A DNA stretch of 64,000 bases from CAVPDE01 sp964580575 (lineage in GTDB: Bacteria; Desulfobacterota; DSM-4660; Desulfatiglandales; HGW-15), in the NCBI GenBank assembly GCA_964580575.1, contig CAZOLJ010000008.1, positions 17,875 to 81,874 of the forward strand, in the 5' to 3' direction. This document shows positions 26,781 through 35,463 of the stretch, piece by piece. The translations under genes were made by a program, and so were the position numbers. Under the pieces are notes generated by a model, which saw only the letters and a program-made list of their open reading frames with translations, made no database searches and was not told the origin of the DNA. Numbering within the stretch: the stretch's first letter is position 1; the number at the start of each line of letters is the position of its first letter.

Positions 26781-28490
26781 ATGGACACGACGTCTCAGCA
26801 CATCCGGTTGCCGCGTCTCAACGATTACATCAAGCACTGGGCCGATAAGACTCCGGATAAACCGGCCATGATCCAGCATGAAGACGGGAAAACCGTCACT
26901 TACAAAAAATTCCTCTCCCTCATCGATTTCTTTGCGCTCAGGCTGCTGGATATGGGCATCAAGAAGGGGGATCGCGTCGCCACCATGCTCGTGCTCATCC
27001 CGGAACACATGATGCTCATGTACGCCTGTTTCAAGATCGGGGCGATCCTGGCTCCCTTGGATTTGCGCCTCAAGGAGGAGGAGGTGGTCAGGGACCTTAA
27101 CAAGATTGGGCCCAAGGCCTTTTTCTTCCTGGGCAAGACACCGGTGCGTGATTTCCGTGAAGTAGGGAGAGGTGTCAAGGAAAAGTGCCCTTCCGTTGAA
27201 CACCTGGTGCAGTTTACGCCTGATCCCAAACCCGGTGATCTCCTGGAGGGCGCCATCGCGATCACGGAGATGATGGAGAAAAAGAAACTTGTCTTCCTGA
27301 AGCTCAAGGATCTCTTCACCCGGCAGCTTGAAAGGGCCTATGGGGCCGTCGAGCCCCGCACACCGGCCCTGATCATCTATACGACCGGCACGACCGGTGA
27401 GCCCAAGCCGGCGCTTCTCTGCCATGAGAACATTATTGTCCAGAACGAAATCCTTGCCCGTGGCATGGGGACCGAGAGGGGAGGCAGTTTCCGCCTTCTG
27501 ATCAACCTTCCTCCCAGTCATGTGGGTTGTGTGACCGAGTGTTACATGACCACCATGTTTCTGGGCGAGACCACGGTCCTGCTCAGGATCTTTGATGTCA
27601 AGATGACCCTGGAAGCGGTGGAAAAACACAAAGTGAACATCCTCGGTCAGATCCCTACCCAGTTCCGCATGCTCTGGAACCACCCGGACTATGGCCGGTA
27701 TGACCTGAGCAGCCTGAGGTTCGTGGCCTATGCCGGGTCGGCCGTGGACGTGGAATTTCTCAAAAAGCTCTCTACCATGGCGCCTGCTTACGGCACCGGT
27801 ATCGGCATGACCGAAAACGCCGGTTTTGCCACCTTCACGCCGGAGGGCATCTCGATCGAAGAGATGGCCGGCCAGGTGGGGCGCTGCTTTCCCGATCTCG
27901 CCCAGGTCACCGTACGAAAACCTATGGATAAAGACGGCAGGGCAGGGGAAGAACTTCCCGACAACGAAGTCGGTGAAATTTGCTATCATCCCCCGATCGT
28001 GTTCCTGGGATACTACAACATGCCGGAGGAGACGGCGAAGACCATATGCAAGGAGGGTATCCTCTACACCGGGGATCTGGGCTATTTCAAGGACATGGGA
28101 ACGTACCGAGCCCTTTACCTTTCAGGACGGCGCAAATTCGTGATCAAGCAGAAAGGGTATAACGTGTTCCCGGACGAGGTTGAGTCGCACCTTGCCGGAC
28201 TTGAGGGAGTGGATGTGGCGGAGGTGATCGGCATGCCTCACAGGACGTTCGATGAAGGCATTTTCGCCTTTGTGCGACCGAAAAAAGGGGCTGAGATCAC
28301 AGCGGACATGGTGATGGAGCACGGCAAAAAGATCGCTTCATACAAACGCCCCCAGCATGTGGAGATCTGGCCGGCCGCAAAGGATTTCCCCATCACAAGA
28401 AGCACCAAAGTGGACAAGCTGGCGCTGAAGGAGGTTGCGAAGACCGTCATTGAAGATCTTCGTCGCCAGGGTAAATGGGATGAATCATGA
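26781..28490 (+). CDS. AMP-dependent acyl-CoA synthetase/ligase
   Basis: Activates a carboxylic acid to its CoA thioester through an acyl-adenylate. 569 residues of the ANL superfamily: P-loop IIYTTGTTGEPKPAL near 200-214, GTGIGMTENAGFATF near 335 (A5 motif), YTGDLGYF near 430 with the adenylate Asp, the SGRRKFVIKQKGYNVFPDEVE hinge near 450, and a late Lys in ITRSTKVDKLAL. AGGAGG stands 7 bases before ATG 26781. The stop overlaps the ATG of a former NDP-forming synthetase gene (ATGA), showing they were coupled. Substrate unknown, perhaps a fatty or aromatic acid. Confidence 0.9.
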   Translation: MDTTSQHIRLPRLNDYIKHWADKTPDKPAMIQHEDGKTVTYKKFLSLIDFFALRLLDMGIKKGDRVATMLVLIPEHMMLMYACFKIGAILAPLDLRLKEEEVVRDLNKIGPKAFFFLGKTPVRDFREVGRGVKEKCPSVEHLVQFTPDPKPGDLLEGAIAITEMMEKKKLVFLKLKDLFTRQLERAYGAVEPRTPALIIYTTGTTGEPKPALLCHENIIVQNEILARGMGTERGGSFRLLINLPPSHVGCVTECYMTTMFLGETTVLLRIFDVKMTLEAVEKHKVNILGQIPTQFRMLWNHPDYGRYDLSSLRFVAYAGSAVDVEFLKKLSTMAPAYGTGIGMTENAGFATFTPEGISIEEMAGQVGRCFPDLAQVTVRKPMDKDGRAGEELPDNEVGEICYHPPIVFLGYYNMPEETAKTICKEGILYTGDLGYFKDMGTYRALYLSGRRKFVIKQKGYNVFPDEVESHLAGLEGVDVAEVIGMPHRTFDEGIFAFVRPKKGAEITADMVMEHGKKIASYKRPQHVEIWPAAKDFPITRSTKVDKLALKEVAKTVIEDLRRQGKWDES

Positions 28491-28744
28491 AATCCGATCA
28501 GGATTCGATTGCCCAGATCAACGAGCTTTTCCATCCCCGGTCCGTGGCGATTGTTGGAGCCCCCCGTGGGATGAAAACCGGGAGGCGGCTTATCGGTGCA
28601 AACGGTATGGGTCTCTATTGCCCTCAACCTGGGCGAGCAATTCTGTCAGGCCGGGATTCCCTTCTTTGAATCAGCCGAGCGGGCTATGAGAACCTACGCT
28701 TTTGTTTTTCGCCATCAGAGCCGGCGTCAAAAACAGGCTGCCTT
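28487..28744 (+). pseudogene. remnant of an NDP-forming acyl-CoA synthetase
   Basis: Starts intact at ATG 28487 with FHPRSVAIVGAPRGMKTGR, the CoA-binding N-terminus. It then jumps directly into RLIGANGMGLYCPQPG, which in full-length relatives lies over 100 residues later (GPNGMGLYCP motif). In a shifted frame it resumes with ALNLGEQFCQAGIPFFESAE, a typical C-terminus of the same family, to about 28740. So at least two internal deletions, one of them frame-breaking, removed most of a gene that should be about 450 or more codons long. It still overlaps the upstream ligase stop as an operon partner. Confidence 0.75.
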
Positions 28745-28908
28745 GAGGCAACGAATTTGTTGGCAGACTCTTTTCTTTTTGTGGTATTCTGAATACACCA
28801 AAATGAGTGCCCGATCCTAGACAGTGAAAGATCAGGGTAGCTGAGTGTTGATGAATATCAAAATATCACGGACGTTCTACTGTCCCCACAAAAGGGAGGA
28901 AAAACCCA

Positions 28909-29151
28909 TTGGCGAACCGTAGGGCGAAAAGTTATTTTTGCACTGCTGTGTCTGAGGCTGTTCAAATTACTTTGAAAAACAAACCTTCTTTCAGCGGTGA
29001 GTCAAAAACCGAGCTGTTTGTGCAATGCAATCAACTTGAGTGCCAATATGTCGACCTCAATCAATCTCCCTGCCCTCTGCGCCTCGATCTCTTTGCCGAA
29101 GAGATTGAAAAGCGGGGAAAGAAAGCGCAGACATCTCCAACCTATCTCTGA
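28909..29151 (+). CDS. small Cys-containing protein (80 aa), unknown
   Basis: Starts at TTG 28909 with GGGAGG 9 bases before. The protein is soluble-looking with four Cys (SYFCTAVSE, QCNQLECQYVD, SPCPLRL) that could bind a metal. I know no family for it. The 164 bases before it, after the synthetase remnant, are AT-richer and hold no other gene. It lies on the same strand as the acyl-CoA dehydrogenase gene that begins 280 bases later. Confidence 0.5.
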   Translation: MANRRAKSYFCTAVSEAVQITLKNKPSFSGESKTELFVQCNQLECQYVDLNQSPCPLRLDLFAEEIEKRGKKAQTSPTYL

Positions 29152-29360
29152 GAACGAGGACCCCCCGGACTTCTGATATCTCTATTTGCCATAGAAGGTG
29201 GCGCAGGGTGGCGGTATCTGCTCTATAAACACCGCCACTTGGTTCAAGATTTCTGCTGCGACACGGCGGCATCTGGTTACCCCTGGAGCAGGGCACGTTG
29301 TGCGCGGCCACTTGCAGAACGGATTGCCCGGTGAGTCGCGGTGCGCTTTTCCGGTTTGGC

Positions 29361-29403
29361 CAGAATCCAGTGTCCAGCATCGAGTATCCAGGATCCTGGA
29401 TCC
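29361..29403. repeat. CCAG-type tandem degenerate repeat
   Basis: Short units of the form CCAGAATCCAG, CCAGCATCGAG and TATCCAGGATCC run in tandem. A very similar block lies at 34129-34168, so this is a dispersed intergenic repeat, here in the leader of the acyl-CoA dehydrogenase gene. Confidence 0.5.
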
Positions 29404-29431
29404 GGATCGTCACATGAAAAAGGAGGATCAC

Positions 29432-31147
29432 ATGAATCATCTATTACAGCCTAAGAAGTACAAGAGTCTAATGGCCGACACAGGATCACGGGCCGTCATG
29501 GACAAGACGATCGATTTTTTCGAAAACCGGATGGGCAAAACCAAGTTGACGGAGGACTACTGGAGCCGCCTCTGGTATCGGGAGTTCCTCGATTTTCTGA
29601 AAAAAGAGCAGATCTTCTACAAGCTCCTCACGCCGAAGCAATATGCCGACAACCCCGACTGTCGCTGGGATACTGCGAGAAACAGCGAATACAGCGAGCT
29701 GCTGGCCTTTTACGGATTCGGTTACTGGTATTGCTTCCAGGTGACCATTCTTGGCCTTGGCCCCATCTGGATGAGCAGTAATGAAAAGGCCAAAAAGAAG
29801 GCGGCGGCCCTCCTGAAGGAGGGCGCCATCTTTGCCTTCGGCCTTTCAGAACGGGCGCACGGGGCAGATATCTACTCCACAGAGACGAGCCTCTTCCCCG
29901 ATGGGAAGGGCGGCTGGCTGGCCCGGGGTGAGAAGTACTATATCGGGAACGGAAATGAAGCGGAGATGGTTTCCACCCTAGGCAAGGTCCGGGATGGGTC
30001 CGACGACTACTGCTTTTTTGTCACCAACTTCCGCAACAAGGCCTTTGAGCTGAAGAGAAACGTCATCTCCCACCAGGAATACGTTGCCCAGTTTGCGCTG
30101 AACGACTATCCTGTCACTGAAGCGGACATCCTGAGCCGGGGCTCATCGGCTTGGGATTCGGCGCTGAACACGATAAACATCGGCAAGTTTAACATCGGTC
30201 CTGCCTCCATCGGTGCCTGCGAGCACGCCTTTTACGAAGCGATCACTCACGCCGCGAATCGCACCCTCTACGGCTTCCGCGTGACGGACATGCCGCATGT
30301 GAAGAAGAACTTTATGGAGGCTTGGCTGCGCCTCATGGGGATGAAGCTCTACCAGCGCCGCGCCACGGACTACTTCCGCAATGCCACTGCGGACGACCGA
30401 CGCTACCTCCTGTACAATCCCACGAGCAAAATGAAGGTCACCCTCCAATCCGAAGAAGTCATTGCGTTGTTGTGGGATGTCATCGCCGCCAAGGGCTTTG
30501 AGCGCGATACCTACTTCTCCACCGTCGCTGGCGACATCAAGGGCCCGGCAAAGCTCGAGGGAACCGTCCATGTGAACATCCAACTCATCCGGAAATTCAT
30601 CAAGAACTATTTCTTCAATCCCAAGGAATATGCCCTTGTCGGGCCGGATTTCAGCCAGAAGGACGATCTGTTCCTTTTCAATCAGGGCACGGCTAGAGGC
30701 CTGGGCAGAGTCCAGTTCCACAACTTCAGGCCTGTCTTCGCTGAATCCAAAGACCTCCCAAATGTGGCCGTATTCATCAAACAGATCGACCTCTTCACGG
30801 AAATGCTGGCAAAAGCCTTCCCGGACAATATCCAGGAAATGGATCCGTCCTTCTCTCTGACCATGGGGGAGATGTTCTCCATAGTCGTCTACGGCCAGCT
30901 CATCTTGGAGCAGGCGAAGATCGAGAACTTGGACAAGGATGTACTAAACCAGATCTTCGACTTCATGGTCAGGGATTTTTCGCGCTTCGGCCTGGAGATC
31001 TACGGGAAGCACACGACGAAGGATAGCCAGCGGGAGTACTGCAAAGAGATCATGCTGATTCTCTCCGTCCCCGAACCTGCCCAGTATGAAAGGGTCTGGC
31101 AGACCTACGTCGTCGCCCTCAACGGCGAATACAATATGACAGAATGA
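29432..31147 (+). CDS. acyl-CoA dehydrogenase-like flavoprotein
   Basis: 571 residues with an acyl-CoA dehydrogenase outline. FAFGLSERAHGADIYSTET near residues 135-153 matches the substrate/FAD segment (normally FALTEPxAGSD), and YYIGNGNEAE near 172 matches the ITNG loop. INIGKFNIGPASIGACEHAF near 248 opens the helical C-terminal domain, and KGFERDTYF near 365 replaces the usual G-G-x-G-Y region. It is longer than the typical 380-400 residues, and its motifs diverge, so substrate and even oxidation chemistry are uncertain. AAAGGAGG stands 5 bases before ATG 29432. It probably works with the two flanking acyl-CoA ligases. Confidence 0.82.
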   Translation: MNHLLQPKKYKSLMADTGSRAVMDKTIDFFENRMGKTKLTEDYWSRLWYREFLDFLKKEQIFYKLLTPKQYADNPDCRWDTARNSEYSELLAFYGFGYWYCFQVTILGLGPIWMSSNEKAKKKAAALLKEGAIFAFGLSERAHGADIYSTETSLFPDGKGGWLARGEKYYIGNGNEAEMVSTLGKVRDGSDDYCFFVTNFRNKAFELKRNVISHQEYVAQFALNDYPVTEADILSRGSSAWDSALNTINIGKFNIGPASIGACEHAFYEAITHAANRTLYGFRVTDMPHVKKNFMEAWLRLMGMKLYQRRATDYFRNATADDRRYLLYNPTSKMKVTLQSEEVIALLWDVIAAKGFERDTYFSTVAGDIKGPAKLEGTVHVNIQLIRKFIKNYFFNPKEYALVGPDFSQKDDLFLFNQGTARGLGRVQFHNFRPVFAESKDLPNVAVFIKQIDLFTEMLAKAFPDNIQEMDPSFSLTMGEMFSIVVYGQLILEQAKIENLDKDVLNQIFDFMVRDFSRFGLEIYGKHTTKDSQREYCKEIMLILSVPEPAQYERVWQTYVVALNGEYNMTE

Positions 31148-31206
31148 CCGGCTTGAATGGCCCTCTTTGATTGCTGGCCTAACAATGTGACTTAAGGAGA
31201 AATGTC

Positions 31207-33033
31207 ATGATCAAATACACTGAAAAGCAAATTGAAGAGCTGGACAAATTCTACAAACATCCGCGAAATCTCGTGGACCTGTTTGAAGACACGGTGACTA
31301 AATGGGGTGATCGAAATGCGATTGGAACAAAAAACCTTCAAACAAAACAGTATGAATGGATCACCTACAAAGGGCTGGCCGAAAGAGTAAACAACGTCAG
31401 GAGCGGCATTCACCAACTGGGCATCCATAAGGGTGATTCGGTCGGTGTGATCACAGGGAACTCCGTTGAATGGTATGTATTGGAAAACGCGTCACACGGG
31501 CTCGGCGCGATCTTTGTACCGATGTACGAAAAAGAATTGCTGAAAACATGGCAATACATCATCAGAGACAGCGGGGTAAAATATCTTTTTGTCAAGGACA
31601 ACAGAATCTTGGAGCAGGTGCAGCATTTCAAAAATGAAATTGAAACGTTGAAGGAAGTGTTCATAATCTACGGAGAAGGTGAAAAAAGCCTTAAGGTCAT
31701 GGAAGAAGCCGGAAAGAAAAAGCCGGTGCAATCACACAAGCCTCATTGGACAGAACCGGCTGATTTGATCTACACTTCCGGAACGACAGGAGAGCCTAAA
31801 GGGGTTCTTCTTTCTCACGGCAACCTGTCCGCCTGCTCACAGTCCGGTTATCACATATTTCCCGGTCTTAACGAAAAATCCATTTCTCTGGCGATACTTC
31901 CCTGGGCGCACAGCTATGGCTTGAGCGCGGAACTGCACAATTTCATGCAGTTTGGCGGAGCCATCGCGTTGATGGAATCGGTCGACACGCTGGCAGAAGA
32001 TCTTCTCAAGGTCAAGCCTACGTTTCTCATAGCGGTTCCAAAGGTTTTCAACAGAATCTACGATGGGATTCATGCAAAAATGCACGAAGAGGGCGGCCTT
32101 AAGAAGATGCTTTTCGATATGTCGTGTAACGAAGCGGTCAAATGCAGAGGCAAGGCGACCAAATCAATGAAGCTTAAAATACTCGATAGAATTGTATTTT
32201 CAAAAATCAGGGAAAGATTCGGAGGCCGGCTTGAAGGTGTTCTTACGGCCAGCGCTGTGATGAATCCTCATATCGCAATGTTTTTTGCTGATCTCGGTAT
32301 TCCCACTTATGACGCCTATGGATTAACCGAAACTGCACCCGCGATCACCATGAATTCTCCTCTCTGGGGAAACCGATACGGGTCCGTCGGCAAATGTGTC
32401 GAAAACATGCATGTGAGAATTGACAAGTCTCTCACAGGTGAAGAGAGTGAGGATGGAGAAATCATAGCCTACGGCGCTCATGTGATGATGGGATATCACA
32501 ATAAACCAAAACTGACCTCAGAAGTCATGATGAAGGACAATTGGAAAGGCTTCCCCGGAATACGCACCGGTGACCAAGGCCACCTGACCGCCGATGGATT
32601 TCTCTTTATTACAGGTAGATTCAAAGATGAATATAAACTTTCCAATGGTAAATACATTCACCCGGAATCCATTGAAACCGACATTAAACTATTGCGCGGC
32701 ATTGCCAATGCATTTGTGTGGGGCGACGGCAAGGCATACAACATCGCTGTAATCGTTCCGGACTTCGCAGCGTTGAAGAAAGATGAGCGGTTCGCAAAAT
32801 GGGCGCAAGACTCCCCGCAGGAAACAGTAAGAAATAAGAATATTCAGGATTTCTTATCCGGCGAAATTATAAGGCATCTTCAGAAATCCTACAGAGGATA
32901 TGAAATACCTCAGCGTTTCATTTTTGCCGGCGAAGATTTTACTTTGGAAAACGGACTGGTGACCCAGACCATGAAGCTGAAGCGTAACGCGGCTTTGAAA
33001 ACCTATTTAGAGGAAATAGAAAAACTCTATTAG
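31207..33033 (+). CDS. long-chain fatty-acid--CoA ligase (FadD15/FACS type)
   Basis: A 608-residue ANL-superfamily enzyme. P-loop IYTSGTTGEPKGVLLSHGNL near 188-207, PWAHSYGLSAELHNFMQFG near 235, YDAYGLTETAPAITMN near 370, RTGDQGHLTADGFLFITGR near 455 and ATP-loop YKLSNGKYIHPESIE near 475. This arrangement matches bacterial long-chain acyl-CoA synthetases of the FAA/FadD15 group. AAGGAG is 7 bases before ATG 31207. The coding sequence is visibly richer in A and T, and uses AAA/GAA/ATA codons more, than its neighbours, suggesting separate ancestry or transfer. Confidence 0.92.
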   Translation: MIKYTEKQIEELDKFYKHPRNLVDLFEDTVTKWGDRNAIGTKNLQTKQYEWITYKGLAERVNNVRSGIHQLGIHKGDSVGVITGNSVEWYVLENASHGLGAIFVPMYEKELLKTWQYIIRDSGVKYLFVKDNRILEQVQHFKNEIETLKEVFIIYGEGEKSLKVMEEAGKKKPVQSHKPHWTEPADLIYTSGTTGEPKGVLLSHGNLSACSQSGYHIFPGLNEKSISLAILPWAHSYGLSAELHNFMQFGGAIALMESVDTLAEDLLKVKPTFLIAVPKVFNRIYDGIHAKMHEEGGLKKMLFDMSCNEAVKCRGKATKSMKLKILDRIVFSKIRERFGGRLEGVLTASAVMNPHIAMFFADLGIPTYDAYGLTETAPAITMNSPLWGNRYGSVGKCVENMHVRIDKSLTGEESEDGEIIAYGAHVMMGYHNKPKLTSEVMMKDNWKGFPGIRTGDQGHLTADGFLFITGRFKDEYKLSNGKYIHPESIETDIKLLRGIANAFVWGDGKAYNIAVIVPDFAALKKDERFAKWAQDSPQETVRNKNIQDFLSGEIIRHLQKSYRGYEIPQRFIFAGEDFTLENGLVTQTMKLKRNAALKTYLEEIEKLY

Positions 33034-33133
33034 TCGCTAATCCGGCACCTAAAACGTTGCACGTATGTCCTGCTGAGTTCAAACCCCGGAGCCCCAAATC
33101 TGACCGCTTCTGCTATCGCCTTCGGATCCACCG

Positions 33134-33180
33134 CTCTCTCTTTTCCCCCTTCCCTTGGGGGAGAGGCGAGGGGAGGGGGT
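33134..33180. repeat. C-rich/G-rich palindrome
   Basis: CTCTTTTCCCCCTTCCC faces GGGGGAGAGGCGAGGGGAGGGGG. Another copy of the dispersed family, placed after the FadD-like gene, where it may end transcription. The rest of 33034-33229 shows nothing else. Confidence 0.45.
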
Positions 33181-33229
33181 GCTGGAACTGAAAACTCTTG
33201 CTCTTCCCTATCCCAACGGATTGTCTGGG

Positions 33230-33388
33230 TTAGCATGTCATTTCGAAAGTGTGTAAAACTTTACCACTAATTGGCATTTCCTTAGCCTCGGAAATGGGAG
33301 GTTCTTTACATACATAGACGTTGTTCTTGGTCCAGCCTTCATAACTAGCTGAAGCTAAATACAAAAAATTGTCCTTCTTTATTGGCAT
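33230..33388 (-). CDS. small hypothetical protein (52 aa)
   Basis: From ATG 33388 the product begins PIKKDNFLYLASASYEGW, has one Cys in VYVCKEPP and ends LHTFEMTC. The composition is protein-like (aromatic residues, alternating strands) and unlike the shadow frames around it. The frame extends upstream to 33436 with less convincing sequence. No family recognised. It converges with nothing obvious and overlaps only repeats. Confidence 0.35.
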   Translation of the reverse strand: MPIKKDNFLYLASASYEGWTKNNVYVCKEPPISEAKEMPISGKVLHTFEMTC

Positions 33389-33465
33389 GTCCTTTGCTCC
33401 AACAGATAAGCAACAAGGACCTGATCGGCATTCCATTCAGCTCGACAAGGGGGTTTTTGAAGGTG

Positions 33466-33618
33466 ATGCCAAAAGCGTTTCAGCATTATTTGAATCCTCT
33501 TCATGTGTACTGCCGATTAAGGGACCTTGGTGTGTCAAAAGCCGTAGCGATTTTCCTTTGTAGGTTCTATGAAAGCGCCGTCTTCAATCGTTTGGGAGGA
33601 AGCCCGAAAGAGAGTTGA
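33466..33618 (+). CDS. small conserved-looking protein (50 aa)
   Basis: From ATG 33466 it encodes PKAFQHYLNPLHVYCRLRDL, then GVSKAVAIFLCRFYESAVF. The phrase LNPLHVYCRLRD followed by a helix ending CRFYE resembles very small proteins seen repeatedly beside other genes in Deltaproteobacteria; I recall the pattern, not a named family. A GAAGGTG tract precedes the start. It lies in the accessory block between 33.2 and 35.3 kb. Confidence 0.5.
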   Translation: MPKAFQHYLNPLHVYCRLRDLGVSKAVAIFLCRFYESAVFNRLGGSPKES

Positions 33619-33718
33619 CCAAGGATCTTTGGTTGGCCCGCGGCATCCTTCTCTGTTCTTTGCCAATATAGGCCAAAGTTCTTGCGAGATAGTTAAATGA
33701 AAAGGAGGAACCGGTGCC

Positions 33719-33949
33719 ATGGATCTAAGAATGGCAAGGTTGTGTCTCGATTGTGAAGAAGTCTTCGAGGTCAAAGCAAGGTGCCCCAGGTGTGGCAGTG
33801 GATCTTGGCTTCCAATCATGGGTTGGATCAGGCCAATAAGGGAGGTGGAGAGAAGGTTTGTCCTATGGAAAGATGTTCTGATCCTGGCAGAACGCGGCAA
33901 GAGCGAGGGGCTCGACGGTACTGCTCTTGAGCAGGTGAGACAGACATGA
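33719..33949 (+). CDS. small zinc-ribbon protein (76 aa)
   Basis: ARLCLDCEEVFEVKARCPRCGSGSW (residues 6-30) has two CxxC pairs (CLDC and CPRC) spaced like a rubredoxin-type zinc ribbon; the C-terminal half is helical and charged. AAAAGGAGG lies about 11 bases before ATG 33719. Function unknown; stand-alone ribbons of this type often bind nucleic acid or a protein partner. Another truncated ribbon gene follows at 34050. Confidence 0.6.
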   Translation: MDLRMARLCLDCEEVFEVKARCPRCGSGSWLPIMGWIRPIREVERRFVLWKDVLILAERGKSEGLDGTALEQVRQT

Positions 33950-34049
33950 CGAATTGAATCCGAACAAGATCTCTTCAAGTCCCAACGACCAACCGGACAA
34001 CGCAAAGCCGAAAGCGGACAATATCTGTTTCAGACGGGGGCATGGGGAA

Positions 34050-34115
34050 ATGAAAGCTGAGTGTGCTTCCTGCGGACATAAGCTGAACTTGGATCACTGG
34101 GTATTTGACGACTAG
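34050..34115 (+). pseudogene. truncated zinc-ribbon gene
   Basis: Encodes only KAECASCGHKLNLDHWVFDD before a TAG at 34113. Small zinc ribbons of this look normally continue with Tyr-x-Gly-Pro and a second CxxC. Here the expected Tyr codon is TAG and in-frame EGPV follows, then the CCAG repeat at 34129 replaces the rest. So a nonsense change plus repeat insertion probably destroyed it. Confidence 0.4.
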
Positions 34116-34128
34116 GAAGGGCCGGTGA

Positions 34129-34168
34129 CCAGAATCCAGGATCCAGCGTCGAGCAACCAGGATCCAGT
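34129..34168. repeat. CCAG-type tandem degenerate repeat
   Basis: Units CCAGAATCCAGGATCCAG, CGTCGAGCAACCAG and GATCCAG mirror the block at 29361-29403. It interrupts the zinc-ribbon remnant. Confidence 0.5.
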
Positions 34169-34408
34169 ATTCTTCTTCCCAATTCCCCAAGATTCCTTGA
34201 CGTTCTCTGCACCTTTGAGTAAAATGCTTCGCAGTTTTGGCCCCGGTTGGTGCATCGCTTTTTGATCCGAAAACCGCTTAGAGATCGAGGAGGCGTGAGA
34301 CACGAAGGCCGCACATAGAACATATGCAAAGCCCCATTTCCCCATGCAAGGGATGTGGGGCTTTGTCTTTTGAATCGCTTGGGGTGCATTCCCCGCGGCT
34401 TGCCGCGA

Positions 34409-34478
34409 ATTCGTCATACCGGCGAAAGCCGGTATCCAGAAAAACTGACTGGATTCCGTGCCAAGCACGGAATGACAG
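34409..34478. repeat. dispersed palindromic repeat
   Basis: Contains TACCGGCGAAAGCCGGTA and GGATTCCGTGCCAAGCACGGAA hairpins, bounded by TCGTCA and TGACAG. Read as protein on the plus strand it gives the SYRRKPVSR-like phrase of the widespread VIPAKAGIQ-type intergenic repeats of Proteobacteria. It is non-coding. Confidence 0.6.
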
Positions 34479-34886
34479 CCCAGGAGGGAAGACGATACCC
34501 CGCTGCTTGCGGCCTGGTCGTTCATTTGAAAACGGTGGGGGAGGCTAGGGGACGTTCGTGGAATATGGACTTAGCGGGCACGATCCCGTCAAGCAGCGGG
34601 CCCCAGCGATCAATAAAACCATCCGGAGGTGGATGCCAGATTGCACATTTGCCTAAAAGGTGTTCTTAGAGGAATCAGAGGATCTCAAGCAGTCTAGTCA
34701 AGAAGGGGTGCGCGGGGAGGGGATAGATTCAATCACCCGATCGTGCTCCAAGCAAGAGCTTTGATCATTTCTCTTTCATCATTAACCATCGCTCACCGGT
34801 CGTCGGTCTTCATCAGATTGTGGTGTAGCAAGGCTTTCTCCGCAAGCCCAGCACAATACCACCCACCCGGGGACGGGGGTCAGGTC
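34479..34886. other. gene-free stretch with relics
   Basis: About 400 bases without a convincing gene. Near 34872-34890 the sequence GGGGGTCAGGTCTTG occurs, which in the reverse sense would encode QDLTP, the usual last residues of REP-associated (Y1/RAYT) transposases. It may be a relic end of such an element. Confidence 0.35.
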
Positions 34887-34915
34887 TTGCCCGCTTAGGC
34901 GGGTTTGTTTATAAT
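34887..34915 (+). promoter_or_regulatory. candidate promoter for the 108-aa protein gene
   Basis: TTGCCC (34887-34892), 17-base spacer, perfect TATAAT (34910-34915), 64 bases before ATG 34979. The spacer includes a CCCGC/GCGGG hairpin. Confidence 0.45.
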
Positions 34916-34978
34916 CATTTCCCCGAGGCACCCGCCGGTTTTATACAACATCAAGGGTATTTCACGGAGGAAAGAGCA

Positions 34979-35305
34979 ATGAAAAAAGAATGGTCCTACA
35001 AGAGCTTCAAGGTTAAGGAGGGATTCAAGCCGGGCAGCAAGCATTTCCAGTATTTTTTCCTGGTTTCAGAAGGAGGGCAAAAGAAATGCAATTACTGCGT
35101 CTGGGTTGAAGATGAGGCGCTGCCACGCTTTGGCGCCTCAAAGGATTTCAATGCGATTCTTGATGCACGCCGTGAAGATTGGAACAAATGGGTCAGGGAG
35201 AAGATCGATCAGAAGGATTTCAGAAACGTGGTCCTCATGTTTGATAAAGAAGGGCAAAAGGAAATCGACCTCGATAAGAGGGATAAGAAACTGAGCATAG
35301 AATAA
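34979..35305 (+). CDS. hypothetical protein (108 aa)
   Basis: A charged soluble protein: EWSYKSFKVKEGFKPGSKHF at the start, then a strand-rich centre with two Cys (KKCNYCVWVEDEA) and a lysine-rich helical tail ending DKRDKKLSIE. CACGGAGG is 9 bases before the ATG, and a TATAAT box lies upstream, so it is very probably expressed. No family recognised. The 152 bases after it hold no gene. Confidence 0.6.
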   Translation: MKKEWSYKSFKVKEGFKPGSKHFQYFFLVSEGGQKKCNYCVWVEDEALPRFGASKDFNAILDARREDWNKWVREKIDQKDFRNVVLMFDKEGQKEIDLDKRDKKLSIE

Positions 35306-35463
35306 CAGGAATTAGGATAGGTCAGGTTTGTCAATGATCCAAGGGACGTCTTTTACGCGGTTGATTCGGCGCGGCCGGGGATTCGACGGATTGAGACAGC
35401 GTCGAGCCAAGCAGGGCAGATCATGAGGGGTTGTATGAATGTTCCATAGCGAGGTGAATGAGC

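Noticed and set aside
34324..34548. 74-aa frame starting QSPISPCKGCGALSFES
   Set aside because: After about 20 residues it is translated dispersed repeat; the first part is a hairpin rather than a gene.
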